Assembly: GCF_048751585.1 (NCBI RefSeq)
Contig: NZ_JAZHOB010000004.1
Coordinates: forward strand, 62,001 to 126,000
From: G025836975 sp048751585
GTDB taxonomy: Bacteria > Pseudomonadota > Gammaproteobacteria > Burkholderiales > Burkholderiaceae_B
Length of the DNA stretch: 64,000 nucleotides
Direction of reading: 5' to 3'
Shown: piece after piece, positions 1-8,274 of the stretch
Layout of the letters: each line of letters starts with the position of its first letter
Numbering within the stretch: position 1 is the first letter of the stretch
Made by a program: the position numbers and the translations under genes
Notes under the pieces: model-generated
What the model saw: the letters and a program-made list of their open reading frames with translations, nothing else
Database searches by the model: none
What the model was told of the DNA's origin: nothing

Positions 1-1083
1 CCCATCACCGGCGGCCTGCTCTTTGCGATATTGGCGTCCATAGCGTTGGCCGCCGCCGATTTCAAGATAACGTTCGACCAGCCCATCAAGCCCATTTTCC
101 TGCTGATGTTTTTCAGCGGCGTCGGCTTGTGCGCCGATCTGCGGATGCTAAAGCGCGGCGGCAAGGCCTTGCTTGTTTTCCTGGTACTGCTGCTGCCTTT
201 TATCGTGCTGCAAAACGCAGTGGGCGTGACCTTGGCGAAGCTGCTGGACCTGCACCCCATCTTCGGCCTGGTGGCCGGCTCGATCACCTTGGTGGGGGGC
301 CACGGCACAGGCGCCGCTTACGCGGATCGCTTCGCCGAAGTAAACAATCTGCAAATGGTCATGGATCTGACCATGACGGTGGCCACCATCGGACTGATTG
401 TGGGCGGGCTGATCGGCGGCCCCATCGCGCAATACCTGATCAAGCGCCATAGATTGCGCTCATCCGCTGAAGAAGCCGCTGAATCGCATGAGTTCAATGA
501 ACCCGCCGCACCCTTGGACACCATCTCGGCCCTGACCGCCCTGGCGGGCATATTTGCCGCCCTGATTGCCGGCCAGTCGCTGGCCAGCCACTTCTCTGGT
601 GGATCGGTCACCATCCCGGCATTCCTGTGGTGCATGCTTATCGGCATTGCCATCCGCAATCTGCTGCCCTTCATAGGCGTCCGGTTCGATGATCGCGCGG
701 CGGAACTGATAGCGAACGTTTCCCTGTCGCTATTCCTGGTCATGACCATGATGACCTTGAATCTGGTCGAAGTCGCGCTATCCGCCGGCCCATTCCTGGC
801 CATCATCCTGGCCCAGGTCGTCGTGATCTTCCTGTATGTCGTTTTCGTATGCTTCCGCTTCATGGGCCGCGATTATGAGGCGGCCGTCACGTCGGCGGCC
901 TTTATCGGCTTCAACATGGGATCGACGGCAACCGCCATGGCCAATATGCAGGCCATTACATCCAGGCATGGCCCCGCTCCCACCAGTTACCTGATTGCAC
1001 CTTTGGCTGGAGCTTTCTTTGTGGACATCATGAATGCATTCATCCTGACCGCAATGCTGGCCCTGCCCTTTATCGGAGGCTGA
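1..1083 (+). CDS. gltS: Sodium/glutamate symporter GltS family, 5' end outside window
   Basis: The reading frame is open from base 1, so the first transmembrane segments lie outside the window; 360 residues are visible. The protein is a run of hydrophobic helices typical of the GltS (ESS) family, an inner-membrane Na+-coupled carrier for glutamate or a related dicarboxylate. The family signature region is visible as SITLVGGHGTGAAYADRF, matching the GGHGTA-type motif in the first re-entrant loop, and its pseudo-repeat appears near the C-terminus (FIGFNMGSTATAMANMQ). A cytoplasmic loop rich in charged residues (RHRLRSSAEEAAESHEF) separates the halves. The gene ends 2 bases before a TAXI-type binding lipoprotein, so the two are very probably cotranscribed. 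The substrate is not certain from sequence alone. Confidence 0.85.
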   Translation, partial: PITGGLLFAILASIALAAADFKITFDQPIKPIFLLMFFSGVGLCADLRMLKRGGKALLVFLVLLLPFIVLQNAVGVTLAKLLDLHPIFGLVAGSITLVGGHGTGAAYADRFAEVNNLQMVMDLTMTVATIGLIVGGLIGGPIAQYLIKRHRLRSSAEEAAESHEFNEPAAPLDTISALTALAGIFAALIAGQSLASHFSGGSVTIPAFLWCMLIGIAIRNLLPFIGVRFDDRAAELIANVSLSLFLVMTMMTLNLVEVALSAGPFLAIILAQVVVIFLYVVFVCFRFMGRDYEAAVTSAAFIGFNMGSTATAMANMQAITSRHGPAPTSYLIAPLAGAFFVDIMNAFILTAMLALPFIGG

Positions 1084-1085
1084 CG

Positions 1086-2597
1086 ATGCGGGCCGTTCTT
1101 GCTTGTCTGTTTCTTTTGTTCCTGGCCGCATGCGGCGCCGGTCCCGATACCGACACCTTGCGCGCGGATGTGGCCAAGCGGCTCGAGCTGGCTTTACCCA
1201 ATAACGCCGTCGAGCTCGCCAGCCTGGAGCGGCGCGGCTCCCAGGCCGACACCAAGGCTCCCGTCGGTGAAGATCGCCGGACCATCTACTTTGACGCCGA
1301 ACTCCGGCTCAAGCGAGATATCGACTTCGGCGCATGGAACGCCCCTGGTATCGCGGGACTCATCTCGGCGCTCGGCGCCGGCCCGAAAGGCATAGAGGGG
1401 ATACGGTCGGGAGGGAACCGGGCGGGAGACCTGATAAGCGCCCACGGCATCGCCGTGTACCGCCAGGACGATGGGCAGTGGACGCCCGTTATGCCGGCCG
1501 GCTACCAGCCCCCTGTCGCGCCCGGATACGCCACGGGCGAAGGCCAAGGCACGGGCGCCATCCTTAGCGCCCTGCGCAAAGTGGTGGATGCCTTTCCCCG
1601 GGACAGCTCGCCGGCACAGCATGCCGCCATCGGAGAAGAACTCGCCGCCGCGCAGGCCAGCATACGGGCGCGGCTGGCCCGCATAGCAAATGGCTACGCC
1701 ATCGCGGCGGGGGCCGAACATGGGCAATATCTGCGTCTGGCGCGTGCGCTGTCGCATGAACAGGACTCACGCATCGTGCCGCTGATTACGCACGGCGGTG
1801 AAGAGAATCTACAGCTGCTGCGTTCGGGCAAGGCCTCGGTCGCGCTGGCACAGGGAGACGCCGCCCTGGATGCCTACCAGGGAACGAATGCATTTCAGGA
1901 CCAGGGGCCTTATTCCGCCCTGTGCGCCATTGCCAGCCTGTACCCCGAGCCCATGCATATCCTGGTCAGAGCCGATGGCAAGCTGGCATCGGTTGCCGAC
2001 TTGAGGGGCAAGCGCGTGGCCATCGGCGAGCCCGGCTCGGCCTCGCGCACGACAGCGCTGCGCGTCCTGAAGGCCCATGGCCTGGAACTGCATGACATCT
2101 CTGCCCGCGAACTGAGCATAGGCGCCGCGCTGCTTGCCCTGCAAAACCAGGAAGTCGACGCGATAATGCAGGTCATCGGGGTACCCGCCGACAGCGTGCG
2201 GGACTCGCTGCGCGACATGCCCCTGCGCATGCTGCCACTGTCCGAAAACGCGGTGACCCTGCTTGCGGACAGCAAAACAGGCTACTTTCCTTATACGGTT
2301 TCCAAGGGCAGTTACCCCGGCCTGGATCGCGACATTCCAACCATCGCCACCGCCGCCCTTCTGCTGGCCGATGCCAGCCTATCGGATGCCGAGGTTGCAT
2401 CACTGACACGCGACCTCTTCCGCGAAGGCCGCGATTTTTCGGCACTGGGCAGCGCACAGGGCGCACAGATATCGATTGCCTCCAGCCGCATCGGCCTTTC
2501 CGTGCCCCTGCATCCCGCCGCCGCCAAGGAACTGGAAAGCCTGGCGGCATCGGCAAAGGCATCGGAAGCCGGCGCAGAGCCGAGCGCATCACGATAG
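1086..2597 (+). CDS. TAXI-family (TRAP-type) solute-binding lipoprotein with long N-terminal extension
   Basis: 503 residues, starting 2 bases after gltS with GGAGG at 1075-1079 as ribosome binding site. The N-terminus is a lipoprotein signal with lipobox (LFLAACG), so the product should be anchored at the periplasmic face of a membrane. Residues from about 190 onward look like a TAXI substrate-binding domain (IAAGAEHGQYLRLARAL, LRSGKASVALAQGDAALDAYQG, LRGKRVAIGEPGSASRTTA, VDAIMQVIGVP). TAXI proteins are usually about 320 residues; here roughly 150 additional residues precede the domain and resemble nothing I recognise. No TRAP membrane subunit is adjacent; the neighbour is a GltS symporter. 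The family call is firm; partner and ligand are unknown. Confidence 0.8.
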   Translation: MRAVLACLFLLFLAACGAGPDTDTLRADVAKRLELALPNNAVELASLERRGSQADTKAPVGEDRRTIYFDAELRLKRDIDFGAWNAPGIAGLISALGAGPKGIEGIRSGGNRAGDLISAHGIAVYRQDDGQWTPVMPAGYQPPVAPGYATGEGQGTGAILSALRKVVDAFPRDSSPAQHAAIGEELAAAQASIRARLARIANGYAIAAGAEHGQYLRLARALSHEQDSRIVPLITHGGEENLQLLRSGKASVALAQGDAALDAYQGTNAFQDQGPYSALCAIASLYPEPMHILVRADGKLASVADLRGKRVAIGEPGSASRTTALRVLKAHGLELHDISARELSIGAALLALQNQEVDAIMQVIGVPADSVRDSLRDMPLRMLPLSENAVTLLADSKTGYFPYTVSKGSYPGLDRDIPTIATAALLLADASLSDAEVASLTRDLFREGRDFSALGSAQGAQISIASSRIGLSVPLHPAAAKELESLAASAKASEAGAEPSASR

Positions 2598-2657
2598 AGG
2601 GGAGCCTGGCATGAATACCGAGCGCCCGTTTCGCTGCTGCATGTATTGCTTCTGAAG

Positions 2658-3602
2658 TTACGGCTTCGCTTCAGAGTTTTCGATGAAATAGGAAGGAACT
2701 TGCGGCCCCCATAGGTAAAGGGAGTTCTCAGGCGGGTGATCACGCCCCGCCCATTGATAACCGGCCTCTATATAGTCTATGTGAGCCGAGTACTCTGCGA
2801 ACGAACCCCAGGGGTCGCGCACATAATGGAAATAATTCGATCCGAGCACATGGCGTCCTGTTCCCCATCCTTCTGTATACCCTGCTATCGCCATTTGCTC
2901 CGCTCCCAACCCCACCTCGTCAACGCCATCGACATCCCAGGAAGAATGATGCCAACCGCGTACCGAGCTCTTGGCGAATGCAACCAAGTGGTGATCACAA
3001 CCATGAGGAGCGTGCAGAAATGCCACTATATCTTGCGACCTATCGGAAAGCCGCAATCCGAGCCCTTGACAATAAAAATCGATACTGCGGGAAACATCGG
3101 ACGAAAACAGCAGGACGTGAGAAAGTCGGCGAGGCCGCACTTGTGCCGCATCTCCGCGCCTTGGCGCCCCCCGCTCATTCGCGGCGATATTTACCCTTGG
3201 ATTAGGGGTCTTGGCATCGGGGGATGTTTTAGGCCCGACCTGTAGATGGAGCAAATTGCCGTCAGGGTCATAAAACCAGTAATCAGTCGAACCTGTTAAG
3301 TCCAGGGGCTCCGCGTCGCGCGCACCCGCCGTTTTCAATTGCTTGCGAAACAAAGGCAAGTCGGCCTCGAAGCAATTAAAGCTTAGATACTTTAACGCTT
3401 TGCGCTGGCCTTGCTCGACCACGCCCCAGGCATGGCCATCCGCTGCTTTGATGATCAGCTTGCCGCCTTCATCCGACACATCAAGGCCGAAGGCCGTATA
3501 AAACCGCACTGCGGCCTTCAAGTCGGGCACAGTCAGGGCGAACCGATCAATTGAATGTACGCTGACACCAGCCAAGCCGGCGCTTTCGTTTGTGGAACTC
3601 AT
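2658..3602 (-). CDS. VOC-family two-domain extradiol ring-cleavage dioxygenase
   Basis: 314 residues; ATG at 3602 is chosen because AGGAG stands just upstream of it, whereas the longer frame begins inside the preceding hydrolase gene. It is a type I (vicinal oxygen chelate) extradiol dioxygenase with two beta-alpha-beta-beta-beta modules (about 16-125 and 158-275). Comparison with 2,3-dihydroxybiphenyl dioxygenase suggests Fe(II) ligands H162 (LSHVLLF), H218 or H219 (GWHHSSW) and E270 (SFAEYS), with H251 (GRH) and Y260 as active-site acid/base residues. The active site therefore looks intact. It should open a catechol ring meta to the hydroxyls. It follows the FAH-hydrolase gene (46-base gap) in the same transcript, fitting cleavage then hydrolysis. 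The substrate is not determinable here. Confidence 0.85.
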   Translation of the reverse strand: MSSTNESAGLAGVSVHSIDRFALTVPDLKAAVRFYTAFGLDVSDEGGKLIIKAADGHAWGVVEQGQRKALKYLSFNCFEADLPLFRKQLKTAGARDAEPLDLTGSTDYWFYDPDGNLLHLQVGPKTSPDAKTPNPRVNIAANERGAPRRGDAAQVRPRRLSHVLLFSSDVSRSIDFYCQGLGLRLSDRSQDIVAFLHAPHGCDHHLVAFAKSSVRGWHHSSWDVDGVDEVGLGAEQMAIAGYTEGWGTGRHVLGSNYFHYVRDPWGSFAEYSAHIDYIEAGYQWAGRDHPPENSLYLWGPQVPSYFIENSEAKP

Positions 3603-3648
3603 AATCTGCTCCTCTCCTTGCGGGGATATCCCATGGGGATCCGCTCGC

Positions 3649-4488
3649 TTACCGCTCGTTTTCGATTGAGTTTCGCAAGGTGCCAATTTGTGAGATCGAC
3701 ACCTCGCAGATGTCGCCTTCGCGCATCAGCAATCGAGGATCCCTAGCCCAGCCTATACCCGATGGCGTTCCGGTGACAATGACATCGCCCGCCTCAAGAG
3801 AAATGGCTTCGCTGAGAATGGAAATAAGCGTGGCAACATCGAAGAGCATGTCGTCGGTTGAAGCGCATTGCACCACCACGCCATTCAGGCGAGTCTCCAA
3901 CGTCAATCCACGCCCTCCTGGGGGTAGCTCATCAGCCGTCACCAGGTCGGGACCAAAGGCGCCCGTATTGTCAAAATTCTTGCCTATCGTCCACTGCGGC
4001 GATTTGAATTGATATTCCCTTATCGATCCGTCGTTGAATACCGAATAACCGGCCACCCACCGCAAGGCGTCCTCTTTTGCAATATGCCGTCCGCCACCGG
4101 TAAGAACCACTGCCATTTCCCCCTCAAAGTCCAGCGAGTCCGACGCCAGTGGCCGGACAATGGGTTCTTGATGGGCAACCAGGCTGCTGTGGTAGCGAGG
4201 AAAAATAGTGGGATAGTCGGGCTGTTCGTAATCACTCTCCTTGGTATGGTCAGCATAGTTCAGGCCTACGCAGAAGATCTTGGGAGGCCGAACCAGAGGC
4301 GGAAGGAAATCCTTTATTTGCGCCTCATCCAGCGTAGCTGCATAAGGCTGATTTCGTCCGTACTCCGCCAGGTCCACTCCTCTTGCAAGCAAGGAATCAA
4401 GCAATTCATTGCCGAGTATATGAATCCTCTTCCCTTCCCTGATACCCAATACAGCCTGACCTTCGTGAATAAAACTGATGTAGCGCAT
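3649..4488 (-). CDS. Fumarylacetoacetate hydrolase (FAH) family protein
   Basis: 279 residues. The C-terminal two thirds carry the FAH fold: KIFCVGLNYADH, the metal-binding acidic cluster DFEGEMAVVL with a later Asp in VFNDGSIREYQ, and VIVTGTPSGIGWARDP near the end. Family members hydrolyse acylpyruvates, isomerise or decarboxylate 2-hydroxyhepta-2,4-diene-1,7-dioate, or hydrate 2-oxopent-4-enoates in meta-cleavage pathways. It is the first gene of a two-gene minus-strand operon with an extradiol dioxygenase, so hydrolysis or isomerisation of a ring-cleavage product is the likely role. It is divergent from the Rieske oxygenase gene; the shared promoter region carries two palindromic operators (4558-4589). 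Confidence 0.85.
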   Translation of the reverse strand: MRYISFIHEGQAVLGIREGKRIHILGNELLDSLLARGVDLAEYGRNQPYAATLDEAQIKDFLPPLVRPPKIFCVGLNYADHTKESDYEQPDYPTIFPRYHSSLVAHQEPIVRPLASDSLDFEGEMAVVLTGGGRHIAKEDALRWVAGYSVFNDGSIREYQFKSPQWTIGKNFDNTGAFGPDLVTADELPPGGRGLTLETRLNGVVVQCASTDDMLFDVATLISILSEAISLEAGDVIVTGTPSGIGWARDPRLLMREGDICEVSISQIGTLRNSIENER

Positions 4489-4543
4489 GCATGTCTCCTT
4501 TGAGCGATAGAGGCCGTCCTAGTCATTGAATTTCAAATCATGC

Positions 4544-4572
4544 TTGACGGAAAATAATTAGATCACTAATAT
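4544..4572 (+). promoter_or_regulatory. Sigma70-type promoter of the Rieske oxygenase operon
   Basis: TTGACG (4544-4549) and TAATAT (4567-4572) are separated by 17 bases, close to the sigma70 consensus, and lie about 105 bases before the GTG start at 4677. One palindrome falls between the two hexamers and the other over the expected transcription start. On the opposite strand two TATAAT hexamers (plus-strand ATTATA at 4571-4576 and 4589-4594) could serve the divergent hydrolase operon, although no good -35 accompanies them. Confidence 0.5.
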
Positions 4573-4589
4573 TATACTTAGATATCTAA
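4558..4589. promoter_or_regulatory. Twin palindromic operators, probable MarR-type regulator sites
   Basis: TTAGATCACTAA (4558-4569) and TTAGATATCTAA (4578-4589) share the architecture TTAG-N4-CTAA. The second is a perfect 12-base palindrome. Their centres are 20 bases apart, about two helical turns, so dimers would bind the same DNA face. They sit inside the divergent promoter region between the FAH-hydrolase and Rieske operons. The only regulator encoded in the cluster is the MarR protein at 12308-12886, so it is the natural candidate; that assignment is inference. Confidence 0.6.
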
Positions 4590-4676
4590 TTATATGCACG
4601 ACTGATGATTTATCTGTGAAGACTTGATCCACAGAATCAGCGTCATGCGACACAGCAAGGGCAAGGAGAAAGCACG

Positions 4677-5987
4677 GTGTTGACCCACGAAGAAAATGAA
4701 CTGCTGTGCCGAGTCGAAGGCGGCGCGGCAATGGGGCAGATAATGAGGCGCCATTGGCTACCAGCCTGTTTGGTGGAAGAGGTACCCGAGGCCGACGGCA
4801 ATCCGGTACGAGTACGCATTCTGGGCGAGAATCTGGTTGCGTTCCGGAATAGCGATGGCCGTGTCGGGCTACTCGACGAGTTCTGCCCGCACCGGCGCGC
4901 CTCTCTGGTGTACGGCCGTAACGAGGAATGCGGACTACGGTGCCTCTATCATGGCTGGAAGATGGACGTGGACGGCAATGTGGTCGATATGCCGTCCGAG
5001 CCGGACGGCAGTGCGCTGGCGGAAAAGGTCAAACATAAATCCTACCCTGTGCGCGAAGCCAACGGATTGGTATGGGTATACATGGGGCCGCCTGACGCCA
5101 TGCCCGAATTCGAACGTCCAGGTTTCGCCAATGGCTCAAAAGCCAAAGTAAGCATCGTCAAGGTGCATGTGGGATGCAATTGGGCACAGGTGCTGGAAGG
5201 GGCCATAGATTCAGCTCATAGTTCTAGCCTGCATTCCACCGATATCCGGCCGGCCCGCGTGGCAAACGCAGGAATGACCGAAGCATATATGACCCGTCCT
5301 TCAACGGATAAATCGCCACGCATTCAGGTCCAGCACACCGATTACGGGATGAGCTATGTTGCCATTCGGCGCCCAATTACTAACGCCGATACGCACAACT
5401 ATTTACGGGTGACGAACTTCATCGCGCCCATCACCGTACAGATTCCGCCGAATAGCCAGTACAGCCTCATCCAGTATACGGTCCCGATCGATGACATCAA
5501 TACCTTCCTGTATTTCATCGCCTGGAGCGACGATACGACGCCAGGCATTGGCATCGACCAGGAAAGCTGGCGCAAGTTCTGCGGAGCTCAGGTGGGCATA
5601 GACCTGGATGAAAAGTTTCACCGTATACGCTCACGCGACAACGATTATCTTCAGGATCGCAAGGCGATGAAGCTAGGCGACTTCACCGGTCTTCGCGGCA
5701 TACCCAATCAGGATATTGCAATGTGGGAAACCATGGGAAGGATCGCTAATCGATCCGACGACAGGCTAGGCGCGAGCGATATCGCGATCGTCGAATTCCG
5801 CCGCATCATGGTCGAAGCAGCACAAGGCATCCTGGAAGGCAAACCCGCAATCGGCACTATTGGCCGCAGCACCCCGTTCGCAGATATCCGTTCGTACGAA
5901 GGAGTTACCGAAAAGGAAACGGATTGGCGCACGCTGATCACGGGCTTGCCCCTCAATCGCAGCAAGGAAATCAAAAGCGCCACATAA
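4677..5987 (+). CDS. Rieske aromatic-ring oxygenase, phthalate 4,5-dioxygenase-like large subunit
   Basis: 436 residues, GTG start with AAGGAG at 4664-4669. The Rieske [2Fe-2S] domain has ligands C70, H72, C89 and H92 (CPH ... CLYH). The catalytic mononuclear iron site is visible as EGAIDSAHSSSLH, with bridging D178 and ligands H181 and H186. This is the alpha-only class of ring-hydroxylating oxygenases (phthalate 4,5-dioxygenase, 3-chlorobenzoate and phenoxybenzoate dioxygenases) that uses a PDR-type reductase, which is encoded at 7139-8107. Together with a dihydrodiol dehydrogenase and a 4,5-dihydroxyphthalate decarboxylase in the same operon, phthalate or a close analogue is the most likely substrate (pht3/ophA2-like). 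Confidence 0.88.
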   Translation: MLTHEENELLCRVEGGAAMGQIMRRHWLPACLVEEVPEADGNPVRVRILGENLVAFRNSDGRVGLLDEFCPHRRASLVYGRNEECGLRCLYHGWKMDVDGNVVDMPSEPDGSALAEKVKHKSYPVREANGLVWVYMGPPDAMPEFERPGFANGSKAKVSIVKVHVGCNWAQVLEGAIDSAHSSSLHSTDIRPARVANAGMTEAYMTRPSTDKSPRIQVQHTDYGMSYVAIRRPITNADTHNYLRVTNFIAPITVQIPPNSQYSLIQYTVPIDDINTFLYFIAWSDDTTPGIGIDQESWRKFCGAQVGIDLDEKFHRIRSRDNDYLQDRKAMKLGDFTGLRGIPNQDIAMWETMGRIANRSDDRLGASDIAIVEFRRIMVEAAQGILEGKPAIGTIGRSTPFADIRSYEGVTEKETDWRTLITGLPLNRSKEIKSAT

Positions 5988-6079
5988 GGCAAAGCCGGAC
6001 TCGATGCAGACATGATCCATTCGCGTCGACCTTACTTTACAGAAACTTGCTTGTGCGTCGACCGACGCAGGAGAAAGCC

Positions 6080-7075
6080 GTGAAAAAATTGTCCATTACC
6101 CTCGCCTGTGGTGATTATGATCGCGTTCAAGCGATACGTGATGGTCGCGTCCTTATTGAAGGCTGCGACCTGAACTTCATGACCATGGGGCCTGAAGAAC
6201 TTTTCTTCCGCGCATACCGGAACGAAGAGTTCGATGTCTGCGAACTGTCGCTCAGCTCATATATATTGAACCTTAGTCGTGGTGTAGAAATGCCGTACGT
6301 TGCGATACCGGTTTTCATTTCTCGCACCTTCCGCCATTCGGCAATTTATATACGCACAGATTGCGGCATCGACTCCCCGGAAGACCTTAAGGGGAAACGC
6401 GTAGGAGTCCCCGAATACCAAATTACCGCAGCCTTGTGGGCACGCGCACTCCTGTCCCAGGATTACGGCGTGGAGCCTTGGGATTTCGAATGGTTCCAAG
6501 GCGGACTCGAACAACCCGGCCGTGTGGAGAAGCTCGCACTCAATCTGCCGCCCACCATACAAGTCTCCTCCATTTCATCAGACGCAACCCTGGACTCCTG
6601 GCTGCGAGAGGGAAAACTTGATGCACTGATCGCAATGCGCCCTCCCCGCTGCTTCACTGAAGGCGTGCCCATGGTTAAAAGGCTATTTCCGGATTACCAA
6701 GCGGCCGAGGCCACGTATTTCGCGCGTACAGGGATATTTCCCATAATGCATGTCATCGGTATCCGGCGAGATTTGGTGCATGCCCACCCCTGGCTGGCGA
6801 GCTCCGTCTACACAGCATTCATCAAGGCAAAGGAAATAGCGGTAACGGCGCTGGAGAACATTGCTGCATTGCCTATTACCTTCCCCTGGCTGGGCCCCTG
6901 GATGGAGCAAACCCGATCCCAGATGGGAGCCGACTATTGGCCATACGGAGTGGCCGAGAACCAGAAGGCATTGAGCGCCGTGGTGCAGTATGCGCACAAG
7001 CATGGCACAGCAGAGCGGCTTCTCAAGATAGAAGAACTCTTCGCACCTGGAACACTTGAGCGCCATAAGGTCTAA
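6080..7075 (+). CDS. 4,5-dihydroxyphthalate decarboxylase-like protein
   Basis: 331 residues from the GTG at 6080, chosen because GCAGGAG precedes it and the product length then fits Pht5/OphC proteins. The frame extends upstream into the Rieske gene without homology. The sequence is of the decarboxylase class that shares the periplasmic-binding (NMT1-like) fold: KLSITLACGDYDRVQAIRDG at the start, GKRVGVPEYQITAALWARALL, and conserved WLREGKLDALIAMRPP. No signal peptide is present, which favours a cytoplasmic enzyme over a transport receptor. The reaction would be 4,5-dihydroxyphthalate to protocatechuate. It lies 92 bases after the Rieske gene on the same strand. Confidence 0.8.
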   Translation: MKKLSITLACGDYDRVQAIRDGRVLIEGCDLNFMTMGPEELFFRAYRNEEFDVCELSLSSYILNLSRGVEMPYVAIPVFISRTFRHSAIYIRTDCGIDSPEDLKGKRVGVPEYQITAALWARALLSQDYGVEPWDFEWFQGGLEQPGRVEKLALNLPPTIQVSSISSDATLDSWLREGKLDALIAMRPPRCFTEGVPMVKRLFPDYQAAEATYFARTGIFPIMHVIGIRRDLVHAHPWLASSVYTAFIKAKEIAVTALENIAALPITFPWLGPWMEQTRSQMGADYWPYGVAENQKALSAVVQYAHKHGTAERLLKIEELFAPGTLERHKV

Positions 7076-7138
7076 CGGGACAAACGCCTGTCGATAGCCT
7101 GGAACCCGTCCTGCCGGGCTTCAAACAGAGAAATCACC

Positions 7139-8107
7139 ATGTCAGAAGCAAAACAAATCGCAAATATGTCGCTGCTTGTTACCGCCGCCAACAAGATTGC
7201 GAGCGATACCATGAGTTTTCAGTTGCAGCGGCCGGACGGCGGCGAGCTCCCCACCTTCTCTGCGGGCTCTCATATATTCGTGGAGACGCCGAATGAGTTG
7301 TTGCGTCAATACTCGCTATGCAACGCGCCTACCGAGCTTAATCGCTATGTCATAGCCGTAAAGCGAGATGCCGCTGGACGGGGGGGCTCGAAGAGTATGG
7401 TCGATAACCTGAAGGTAGGCGACACCTTGCTCGCATCCGAGCCGCGAAACGCTTTCCCGCTCGTTCAAGACGCCGCCCGATACCTGTTCATCGCCGGCGG
7501 TATTGGGATTACGCCGATACGCTCAATGCTGCTGGCCTTGTCTGCCGCAGGAAGCAAACCATTCAAGCTCTATTACTGCACGCGCTCCTCGCAAGAAACC
7601 GCATTCCTGGGAGATTGGGAAAAACCGGAGTTCAAAGGGAAGGTCGTCATTCACCACGACGAAGGTAAGCCCGATCGCCGCCTGGACTTGTGGCCCATGC
7701 TGGAAAAGCCGGACCGCACCCACTTATATTGCTGCGGGCCGAACCCGCTTATGCAAGCCGTGCGCGATATGGCAGGACATTGGCCTTCGTCAAGCGTGCA
7801 CTTTGAAGATTTTGGTGCGCTCAAACCCAAACCTCGGCTTGATGACCGGGCATTCACCGTGCGCCTGGCAAAGTCAGGAACGAAACTTACCGTGCCGGCC
7901 CAGGAAACCCTGCTGCAGACCTTGCGCAATGCGGGAGTCCGCATCGCCAGCTCTTGCGAGAGCGGTAGCTGTGGATCTTGTCAGGTGGGCTTGCTGGAAG
8001 GCGAAGCCGATCACCGCGATTTCGTATTGTCTGAAAACGAGCAACGCGATCGGATCATAAGCTGCGTGTCCCGAGCATGCTCTCCAGAGCTTGTTCTGGA
8101 TATTTGA
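7139..8107 (+). CDS. Phthalate dioxygenase reductase-type oxidoreductase (FMN, NADH, [2Fe-2S])
   Basis: 322 residues with the PDR domain order. The flavin-binding domain carries RQYSL (56-60), the NAD-binding domain carries AGGIGITPIRSM (119-130) and YCCGPNPLM (197-205), and the C-terminal plant-type ferredoxin domain has cysteines C273, C278, C281 and C309 (CESGSCGSC ... C). It passes electrons from NADH to the Rieske oxygenase encoded two genes upstream. The gene starts 63 bases after the decarboxylase and is in the same apparent operon. All cofactor motifs look intact. Confidence 0.9.
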   Translation: MSEAKQIANMSLLVTAANKIASDTMSFQLQRPDGGELPTFSAGSHIFVETPNELLRQYSLCNAPTELNRYVIAVKRDAAGRGGSKSMVDNLKVGDTLLASEPRNAFPLVQDAARYLFIAGGIGITPIRSMLLALSAAGSKPFKLYYCTRSSQETAFLGDWEKPEFKGKVVIHHDEGKPDRRLDLWPMLEKPDRTHLYCCGPNPLMQAVRDMAGHWPSSSVHFEDFGALKPKPRLDDRAFTVRLAKSGTKLTVPAQETLLQTLRNAGVRIASSCESGSCGSCQVGLLEGEADHRDFVLSENEQRDRIISCVSRACSPELVLDI

Positions 8108-8274
8108 AATCAAGAGCCCCCGAATTTCTTTCCACGCCAGACATCCAAATTCAATGGAGGACGACGCTTATAAAGTATTGGTAGCCCAGCAGTGAAAACA
8201 TAAGAAACAACAAGCAGTAAATAACCGCCTTCTTTCGATAGAGCGGGCAATACCATCATCCCAAAGGAGAGAAA

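Noticed and set aside
6080..7075. Interpretation of the decarboxylase as an ABC-type substrate-binding protein
   Set aside because: The fold is shared, but there is no signal peptide, no ABC genes are near, and the operon supplies the other phthalate enzymes.
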